Positions 25,301 to 64,000 of a stretch of DNA of 64,000 nucleotides are shown here, piece after piece. How positions within the stretch are numbered: the first letter of the stretch is position 1; every line of letters starts with the position of its first letter. The notes under the pieces are model-generated. The model ran no database searches and was not told where the DNA came from. It worked only from the letters and a program-made list of their open reading frames with translations. Position numbers and translations under genes: made by a program. Source of the stretch: Notolepis coatsorum (Eukaryota; Chordata; Actinopteri; Aulopiformes; Paralepididae); assembly GCA_963971535.1 (NCBI GenBank), contig OZ020585.1:27489693-27553692 (forward strand). Reading direction: 5' to 3'.

Positions 25301-27928
25301 TTTGATTATTATTATCCATATAAACTGCTCTGATCTATGTATCGCCCATACTACAAATGATTTAACGTCGGCCACGGACTTATAAACCCCCCCCCCCCTC
25401 ACCAGCAGATGATGAGGCATGACGTTTAGGACCTTGTACAATTGAAATTTTTAATCTGACGTCAATCGGTATCAAACTACATTTGATGATCTAATATATG
25501 TATTTATGGCTATAACTCACGTTCTGCAGAAAACGATAAAAACATATTTATACTTTAGACCGTATTTTAGTATGAATATGTGAATGAAAAAGTAGAATGT
25601 TGCTACATCCTAAACGATAGATACTTGACGTTGAATGGGCCATAGTAATGTCAATTTAGCAATACAATTTAAAAAAGTTATAGCCCTGCAAAGAAGGGGA
25701 ACATCTCCATAGACAAATAGAGCTGGCAGAGGATGGTATAAGGATGGATATAAGCGTGGCAGAGAAAGGGTTAAAATAGCCACCGGGCTCCTTCCTACCA
25801 CGTCTATGGTTGCTGGTAGTGTTACATTTGTAATTAATGTTCCAGGTTGGCCACAATATGAATTCTTGCTAGGCTGATACAAATACTAGCTGGTGACATC
25901 GCGCCCCACATACAGGCAAATACAGCAGACCTGAACGGTGAAATCAAGACAGTGTAATGCCACAGATCATCTACACACGTTTCCGATTTGATGCCACAGG
26001 CATGCATGTGCTTGTAGTTGTACACGGGGTGAGACCTCACCGGCAAGCTTGTGTCGGTGTAGCATTGTGCAGCAAAGGTTCATGTTGTGGAAAAACTAAA
26101 CCATCAATCACAAATTACAAAATAAACTAACAGTATATAAGGTAGCAGGAGCACAACAGCAAGTTAAAGCGAGCGGCCACAGAGCAACTGCCATCACCAG
26201 TGAGATGACTGAGCAACCGCCACCACCAATGAGACAAGAAAGGATGAGCAAAAATACATGAAAAATGTAGTCAGAAATTACACATTCTAGGTTTTGATTC
26301 CTAGTTTTTAATATAATTGAAAAGCCTTTATACGGCTTACGGTCATGTGGACCCCAGGACTGGACATGGGGAGTAGGCGATTCCTTCCTCAGCACATCCT
26401 GTACCTTTCAGTCTGACCTACATCTTCCACTGTTCTGAGGTCAGTCAGACCTTACAAATATTGCTTGTTCTGAAGGAATATTCATTCTTGTTAGCAGCTA
26501 ATGGCAGCACCCAGTGATGCCGGTGGCTTGACAAAGTTGTTATTTATTTTGCATTATCCATCTTTGTATGCAATTATTAATATCCTGGTAGTTTCTAAAT
26601 ACAACAATACTGTCATCAGATGTAACCCATTAAAATTGCATGATCTTATAATAGCTGCAAAAATGACACAATGGAAATTAAATGTATTTTAAATATATGT
26701 GATGGAAATAGTGGCCATCTCTGCCTAAAAGTGAGCCAAATCAGTCTGTGGGACTTTTGATATTGTCCATCCAAATAAATAAATCAGTATTAAGTCCCTT
26801 TTGGGGCTGTATTGATTCATGGCTAGCCATGATGGGTGATAATAATAACAACGGTTATGGCTTATTTGAATGCAAAGCCAGCCACCATCTGAACATAATG
26901 ATGAGAAAATGAGAAAAGACTTGTCTAGTAGTCAACAAACAGTACTGTATTTGCAAATCTGGTATGTCATAAATGTATAGATGTAGCAGTACTGTCTAGC
27001 TGTATGTCATAATGTTATGTTGAATTGAAAATGGGAGACCCTGATGTAAACAAGACGAAAGTCTTTGTCTGGTCTGCATCCCCTTAACAATTGTGTGTAT
27101 TGAGCTGTACTGTACCCATTCTGCAATCTGTTAATAAAATGTTCAATCAATCAATCAAAACAGATTACAAATGAGTTGTAGTGTTGCAAAAACAGATGGT
27201 TTGTGTTGCTACTGTACGGCCATTTATATACTAGTAGTAGCAAACAATAAACAATAGCTAACAGCATAATATTATTAGCGTTAGTTGCCACTGGTGACCG
27301 TAACGTTGTGTGCATCTCGACTATATGGCGCCCAGATCTCGATGCATTGCAACGATTTGTCTTCTAACGTTACAAAGGTTTTGCGCAGCGCATCATGTAA
27401 CGTTAGTTAGCTACACATTAGCCCGCTAACGTTACATATTATTGTTCAACTAACGACGAGGTTCGCCGGAATAAAGTCAGAGCAACAAGACACATAATGC
27501 AGTCAGCAGCCATCATCAGAACTGGGCCTCTAGTTCAGGAGAGCCGGGCTGACGACGAATCAACGCGAATTGAGATATTCGGTTCGTTAGTGCTAACTAG
27601 CTAATGTAACGTTTGCTCATTAGTTAGCAAGTTAACGTTACCTAGTATCTATATAGCTAAGCGATATTGTTGTAAAGTTAATAATCACATCATAACCCAT
27701 CCAGTAAACACCCTGTTCGGCGAACATAAAACCGGTTGTGTGAGAGAAAGAGAATGCGGCCTTGTGTGTTGACGGCCCTCTTCTTGTTGTCTGCTAGCTA
27801 AATGCTAATGCTAATGTTAGCTCGGGGCCAACCTTCCAACCTTCTTGTTTTTAACGTTACCACTTTTACATTCCAAATGTAAGCAACTCAAGACAAACCT
27901 CGCCGTTAAAATGTTTGACGGCCTCCAT
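22238..27928 (-). CDS. scaf8: scaf8, first two coding exons (rest outside window)
   Basis: SCAF8 is a nuclear SR-like protein whose N-terminal CID domain binds the phosphorylated CTD of RNA polymerase II; it affects termination and polyadenylation. The start exon 27928-27899 encodes MEAVKHFNGE (SCAF8: MEAVKTFNSE) with context agcaccATGG. Exon 2, 22321-22238, encodes LYSLNEYKPPISKAKMTQIT then KSGIKAMK, the first helices of the CID. Both junctions are phase 0 (GAG|gtttgt; cttccag|CTG; AAA|gtaagt). The paralogue SCAF4 starts differently (MDAVNAFNQE by recall), so scaf8 is preferred. No further exon was recognised down to base 1, so intron 2 would exceed 22 kb. Confidence 0.88.
22755..23650. mobile_element. 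hAT-like element (TAGGGATGCCCCGATC family)
   Basis: Inverted ends TAGGGATGCCCCGATC, with 8-bp duplication GACTGCAT (22747-22754 and 23651-23658). CGATCGG motifs repeat near both ends. Confidence 0.93.
23762..24481. mobile_element. hAT-like element (TAGGGCTGGGCGATAT family)
   Basis: 8-bp duplication ACCGGGAA (23754-23761 and 24482-24489). The left end has an extra GGGCCT, reading TAGGGCTGGGCCTGGGCGAT. It is a close relative of 3987-4662. Confidence 0.92.
24859..25774. mobile_element. piggyBac-like non-autonomous element
   Basis: TTAA-bounded, with ends CCCTTTAATCGCCAAGGAC and GTGGCAGAGAAAGGG. There is no transposase. Confidence 0.82.
27027..27150 (+). mobile_element. LINE 3' tail
   Basis: AATGGGAGACCCTGATGTAA through CTGTTAATAAAATG, then (ATCA)n. 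Same family as 9610-9740. Confidence 0.7.
27899..27928 (-). CDS. scaf8: scaf8 coding exon 1
   Basis: Ten codons, MEAVKHFNGE, with a strong start context (A at -3, G at +4). It is followed by donor gtttgt. About 100-150 bases of GC-rich leader lie upstream on the minus strand. Confidence 0.88.
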
Positions 27929-28090
27929 GGTGCTGCTGCTGTATTTGGGCTCGCAGTTGGTTGAAATGTTTATATTGTTGTGTTCTCCTCAAGGACCGGC
28001 TGAGACGACATGCATGCTGCTCGAGGTGCAGTGAGATGGTGGAGAGACGACTCTGCTGCCAATATGGCGCCGCGCGCACAACCCACTGAA
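27929..28090 (-). promoter_or_regulatory. scaf8: scaf8 5' UTR / core promoter region
   Basis: On the minus strand this is the leader and start region of scaf8. It includes a GC-rich box around 28060-28080 with CAATATGGCGCC, which fits a YY1-type motif (AANATGGCG), common near start sites of housekeeping genes. No TATA box was seen. The exact transcription start cannot be fixed from sequence. Confidence 0.45.
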
Positions 28091-28100
28091 ACCAGAGACC

Positions 28101-28155
28101 AGCGCCCCCCGGTGGCGAGACGAAGGTAGTAGAGACCAGCGCCCCCCAGTGGCGA
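28101..28155 (-). promoter_or_regulatory. tandem CTCF-like motifs
   Basis: Two near-identical boxes, 28101-28118 and 28138-28155, 37 bp apart. On the minus strand they read TCGCCACYGGGGGGCGCT. Each fits the CTCF core CCASYAGRKGGCRS except for G in place of the central A. They lie just upstream of the scaf8 leader, between scaf8 and ipcef1. The identification is by motif only. Confidence 0.4.
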
Positions 28156-28396
28156 TACCAAGGGCGCTGCAATTTCCTACTTCTCAAGATTCAAGAGGTT
28201 TATTTGTCACATAATTATGATACCAGGCAGGCAGGGCATACAGTGAAATGCGGGTGGCCATGCCCGCTTTGATTGTGCAATAATACTAAATAATAAAATA
28301 GACATAATAAACAGGTAATCAAATAGACATAAAATAGGCATGATAAAATAGACATGCTAAAGTCCTGAGATATGCAATATACAATGTTAGCTATTG

Positions 28397-28545
28397 ATTG
28401 ATTGAAAACTTTTATTAACAGATTTCAGAATGGGTACAAACAATACAGTACAGCTCAATACACACAATTGTTAAGGTGATGCAGACCGAAAGACTTTCGT
28501 CTTGTTTACATCAGGGTCCCCCATTTTCAATTCATCATAACATAT
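28397..28545 (-). mobile_element. LINE 3' tail, inverse
   Basis: Reverse copy of the 27027-27150 tail. It shows the uninterrupted CACAATTGTTAAGG site at which the 9839-10775 element is inserted elsewhere. Confidence 0.7.
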
Positions 28546-29325
28546 ATGACATACACGACATACAGATAGACAGTACTGCTACATCTATACATTTATGACA
28601 TACCAGATTTACAAATACAGTACCGTTTGTGATACAAAAAGAGTCTAAAAAAGAGAGTATATACATTTGACGTAGAAACTGTACATTGGAGGAGGTTGGC
28701 TAGGTGGGGTGGGGGAACTGTACATTGGAGGTGATTTGGTGGGTTGGTAGACAGGGTGGGGGAAACTGTACAAGCAAAACTGTACATTGGAATATCGACA
28801 AAACCTTACTTGGTCCCAAGAAGAGGGTCTCGTGTATGGATGGCTACGGATTAAGGCACTGGGTCCTATGTACTGTACACTACTATACAATATACAGTTT
28901 TTACTCTATATCCTTATGCTATACTTGCTATTTCTAAACTATACTATACAAGAACCACATCAGTCCTTTCCTTAAAGTGACCTTTATTTTCCTCGTTCCT
29001 TTAGTGTCCTTTCCATTTAGTTTAAAGTGACCGTTTGTGTGTGAGCGAATGCAGCATGTGTGTTGTGTACGTGTATGTGTGTGCTCATATGTACTTGTGT
29101 GTGGAGAGTTCAGTGTTGAATGTTCTGATGGCCTGGGGGAAGAAGCTTCTGTAAAAAGAAAAAAAAGGTACTGCAAGTCATAAAAAGCACAGTACATTTA
29201 GCTAATTTAATAATTTGACGTAACGCTAGTCTGAGAACAACCAAATCGAGTCCATTTGATTATAATAAAACAATAAAGATATGAGACAAAATCATTAAAC
29301 AGGACTCATCTCATTGTTGTATTAC

Positions 29326-29331
29326 TTTATT
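29326..29331 (-). terminator. ipcef1: candidate poly(A) signal for ipcef1
   Basis: AATAAA on the minus strand, about 1.87 kb after the ipcef1 stop. A second AATAAA lies at 30125-30120, about 1.08 kb after the stop. Either could end the transcript; no cleavage site can be proven. Confidence 0.35.
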
Positions 29332-30119
29332 AACCAACGTACAGGCACATTGACTTGACACGTAGAAACATAAATGACAATAGAACTCACACTTTTACCT
29401 CTATGTACATTTATTTACAGTGAACAGTTGGCCTATACTACAAAAGAAATGTCACAAATAACAAGGTGTAAATCCGTCAAACAAGAAAAATAACTACACG
29501 TCTTTGTGTCTAGTTCTGGGCTTCCCTCATAACTTGCTTGACCCGACTTCTGATCAGCCCACCATCATCCACCAAGGTGGATAACCCCCTTCAACATCAT
29601 CCGTTTTCAAGAAGACATGGTCAACTGTTTGAAGGGCCCTTCACTACTCTGAGCAGCAGAGGTGGCATTGTCTCTTGTGTGGGTAGTAGCCATCACATCC
29701 CTCATCATCCTGTTTTGGGGTAGAGGGTCTGGCACCTCACGGAAAGGGCAGGGACATGCTGCCTGCCACTGCCACACCCTCCTGGTGCTAGAAGTTCAAT
29801 ACTGTAATTAGTAATATAATCCTTTTTCTCAGCTTTGTTGAAGGATATCAAATTAAAACAAAATTTTATAAATACCCCAAATACAGTGTTCATTATAGGC
29901 TGTCGTGCTTAAGACTCCTCGGGGGGCCCCCTTCTGGAAATATGTTTTTTTATTTTATTTTTTTAAATACGGTAGGTGACATAATTCCATAAAAATATTT
30001 ATCATTTTACTCCTTCAGAGCCATACTTTACTTTGAGAACCACTATACGACACACGCATCATCTTCCACTTAATGACGGAGAAACCATTTGTATAAAAAA
30101 CAAAACTATGAACGAAACA

Positions 30120-30125
30120 TTTATT
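30120..30125 (-). terminator. ipcef1: candidate proximal poly(A) signal for ipcef1
   Basis: AATAAA on the minus strand followed by TGTTTCGTTC. It lies downstream of the long CA tract in the putative 3' UTR. Confidence 0.35.
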
Positions 30126-30465
30126 GTAGTATGGCTCTGGCATTCAGTCTGGAAATTCCGAATGAGAAATATCACAACATGAATATTTACAAACAATTTC
30201 TAGGCAAAAATGTCACACACCAATGATGCTTTCACACATTTTCTGAAAGCACAGCTGAACAGGCAGTAATAGTGCATGGCACCAATATAAGTTAAAAAAA
30301 AAAACATGTTCACTACTTATTAAATGACACGTTAAACATAATCTTTTTTTAAATTGAGTGTTTCCGGGCAGAGAAATGTGTTTGCATTGTGCAAATGTCT
30401 TCATGGATCCATCCACTTGTTGGGTAGCACTTAATGTCCATTGAATGTCTGATGTATGAACAGTG

Positions 30466-31125
<660 letters not shown>

Positions 31126-31200
31126 CACATACATGCATGTGAAGTCCTTAGTCCAGGCTTACAATTCACAGTATATCCAGAACACAGTCCTGTGGAGTCT

Positions 31201-61690
<30,490 letters not shown>

Positions 61691-61724
61691 CTGGAAAACA
61701 CAGCACAACTGTTCATCTCTCTCT

Positions 61725-63180
61725 ACGCCTACGCCTGTAAACACATTCTGTACATTTAGACATATACATACACACACAGTTACTTTTATTTTAATTTAAT
61801 TTAATTTTTAGTGACAGGAATATTAGTAGTCTATACAAATAGGTTGTAAGAGTTTACAGTATATGTATGTATATATGTGTATGACGAGATTTATCGTTAG
61901 TTATTGAGAGCCGACAACGCTAAATGTAGTTATTTATTAGCGATCTGAATTCATATTTCATCAACCGAGCCTCCCGTTAGTACAGCAGCCTCTCTCTGAG
62001 CTCCAATGGGAAAATACCGCCCCCTATCGTCTATCCCTGTGTAACTGCACCCCATTCGATTACACTGGTGGATGTGTGGGGGGGGAGCCTCCTCGCTCCA
62101 CTATGCTGGCGAGGGATCTGATGAACAGGGAAGTGATTGCGAGATGGAAAACAACCTGGAATATATATTTACAGTAGCCAATAATCAATCAATAAACGCG
62201 ATCGATATTTGGAATGGCGATCAGGAATTGGAATAATCTTTTTGGAGAACATCTGATCTAAGGTAAGGTAGTTTTAGGATAATCTGAGCTATTTTCACTG
62301 AGATAACAGCGTGCCCCGTGTGTGTGTGTGTGTGTGTGCGCGTTGATCAGGAAATGAGAGAATCGATTTCTCAGCTCGCTTCTATAGCGTGCATAAGTAC
62401 ACATATACTATCGATAATCTAGCGTTTATTTGAAAATGATGATGATAGGACGAAAAAATTACATATTCCAGTAAATGTCGTTTTTTGACGTATTCTTTCT
62501 ATTTTTGAGAAAACGATAGCTTTTCGAAATGCTATAAAACGGAAATTAACAGATTAAAAAACAATCCGTTTTGACAATGTTGACTGCAAACAAGTCATTG
62601 ATAAGTGACGGGCAGATTAGACACATAGCCATAATTTAAGACATAGATTATGCATTTTTAACGCTATCATTGAAGTGGATGCTGGCATCCACCACGTAAA
62701 GGACGACACCCCCTGCCGGCTCTGAAAGTGTTAAATTAATATATACTGTTATGTAATGTATATTGTACTATGTATGATTCCATATGATTAGGAATGCGGT
62801 ATGTATAGTAATATGTTTGAGAAAGGATATTGTCACTTTCTGATTTGTCACTTGGTTGCTTGTCTGTAAATGTCTTATCTGTTGTAATATGTTATGTGTG
62901 GATCCCAGGAAGAGTAGCTGATGTTTTGCATGAGCTAATGGGGATCCTAATAAAATCATAAATCAGCAGCCCTTGAAGGAATCAGTCAAATGTCCGTTAA
63001 ACCACATTCATTTTTCCTTTCCATATTCGGCGTCGTATTACTGTACAGTGTACTCCCAATTCATTTTCACTTTGTGTTTACAGTAGCTTACCATTCCGCA
63101 GTGCCAAGAACTGTCGTAAAAGGCCATGTACTCAGGAAGTCATTGCTTACTTCATACACAAACTTCTATACTTCCTGTGG
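61725..63180 (+). mobile_element. LINE 3' end, interrupted copy
   Basis: Matches 36290-36960 on both sides of an insertion: CGCCTGTAAACACATTCTGT on the left, TTAAATTAATATATACTG on the right. The segment between is a truncated piggyBac-like element. Confidence 0.82.
61870..62734. mobile_element. truncated piggyBac-like element
   Basis: Shares GATCGATATTTGGAATGGCG and the right end CTGAAAGTG-TTAA with the 1678-3238 element. The left terminus and some host sequence are missing. Confidence 0.8.
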
Positions 63181-63208
63181 TGCGAGAGTGTGTGTGTCTC
63201 GGTTCAAG

Positions 63209-63209
<1 letters not shown>

Positions 63210-63294
<85 letters not shown>
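63210..63294. repeat. (CT)n
   Basis: About 42 CT units. Confidence 0.95.
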
Positions 63295-63298
<4 letters not shown>

Positions 63299-64000
63299 CT
63301 CAATTACTGCCTTGCAATTTCTCTTTCCCACATGACCCTAGATGAGTTATTTTAAATTATTGTACGGGATCCAAATATGGTCAAGGTGGGTTCCCACATG
63401 ATTACATTGAGAACTGGTCTGTCCTAATGAGCCCGGGTTCCCAGGATGAGACTGAAGTTGGCAAGCTGAAATCAGGGTTCCTACTCTTTTTGAGAAATCA
63501 TTTTCCAGGACATTTCCAGGAGTTTTTCTTCACAATCCAGGACAGCACTTTCTCACAAACGGTCCTATAGACACATTTAACCACAGTTTTATTCCTCCTT
63601 CTTTTGTTCATGGTGAAGTGTCTCACGTTTATTACAGGTGTCTGCTACACCCATCACATAATGTACGTTTTGTTTCAGTACAGTTAGGACTTTACAGCAC
63701 TTTAGAAACAAGAGGAGGATAAGCATAGGCTTGTCTAATGCCATGGCGGGCCACAACAAAGGGAGCGTGGGCCAAACTTGGCCCCAAATTGAGCGGCACT
63801 GCTATAATCCAGTATAATCCAGTTTCAAACAAAACACCCAGGTTTACATAGGCGATCCGAGTGAGGTGCTAAAATATAATAAAACATTTCCAGGACAATA
63901 GATTTTTCCCCCAGGATATTTGTTCATTTTAGTAAATCTTCCAAGTTTTCCATGACTGGAAATCTAGTCTCCAAATTCTTTGATTACCTGAGCACATTCC

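Larger units (their letters stand above)
22322..27898 (-). other. scaf8: scaf8 intron 1
   Basis: Holds two hAT-like elements, one piggyBac-like element and a LINE tail, listed separately. 25775-27020 and 27150-27898 show no gene; the latter has many CTAACGTTAGCT-type short repeats. Confidence 0.75.
61691..64000 (-). other. cnksr3: cnksr3 intron, upstream edge
   Basis: Holds the second copy of the 36.3-kb LINE segment, a truncated piggyBac-like element and a (CT)n at 63210-63294. 63300-64000 shows no exon. The upstream PDZ exon is not present. Confidence 0.7.

Noticed and set aside
63940-64000. Donor-like CTCAG|GTAATC at the window edge as a cnksr3 exon
   Set aside because: The upstream codons do not match the CNKSR3 PDZ or post-PDZ sequence and lie in repeat-like DNA.

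Overview
The window is vertebrate nuclear DNA, almost certainly from a teleost fish. It has large introns, very dense dinucleotide microsatellites, many non-autonomous hAT-like and piggyBac-like elements, tRNA-derived SINEs, and 3' ends of non-LTR retrotransposons of the kind common in fish genomes. The extreme (CA)n/(GA)n load would fit a cod-like species, but that is only a guess. Real coding sequence is about 2.3 kb of the 64 kb. Almost every long open frame is a microsatellite or minisatellite artefact.

Two loci are recognisable, both on the minus strand. The first, 61690 down to 31201, is a cnksr3-ipcef1 locus. I could place 16 coding exons with matching splice phases. The first four (61.7-56.9 kb) encode the C-terminal part of CNK3 (CNKSR3); the SAM, CRIC and PDZ exons must lie beyond base 64000. 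The last ten (43.2-31.2 kb) encode a complete IPCEF1-like protein: a PH domain, a proline-rich and acidic linker, and a conserved C-terminal helical region. Two short linker exons (52.6 and 48.8 kb) join the halves in frame. The terminal CNK3 exon carries both a stop codon (56877) and an internal GT donor (after 56919) in the phase needed to reach the linker exons. The locus can therefore make a short CNK3, a CNK3-IPCEF1 fusion of which 699 residues are encoded here, and possibly an IPCEF1-only protein of 451 residues starting at 43122.

The second locus is the 5' end of scaf8: the start exon is at 27928-27899 and exon 2 at 22321-22238. No later scaf8 exon was found in bases 1-22237, so this stretch is read as its second intron. 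The scaf8 start lies about 3.3 kb downstream of the ipcef1 stop on the same strand.

Layout: 1-22.2 kb, scaf8 intron 2, packed with nested transposons; 22.2-28.1 kb, scaf8 exons 2 and 1 and promoter region; 28.1-31.2 kb, intergenic DNA plus ipcef1 3' UTR, including an uninterrupted 656-bp (TG)n tract; 31.2-43.2 kb, IPCEF1 exons with a 1.1-kb minisatellite; 43.2-56.9 kb, linker introns with many microsatellites; 56.9-61.7 kb, CNK3 C-terminal exons; 61.7-64 kb, intron. CNK proteins are Ras/Rho-pathway scaffolds and IPCEF1 binds cytohesin Arf exchange factors, so the fusion would physically link the two. SCAF8 is an RNA polymerase II CTD-binding protein with no known link to them.
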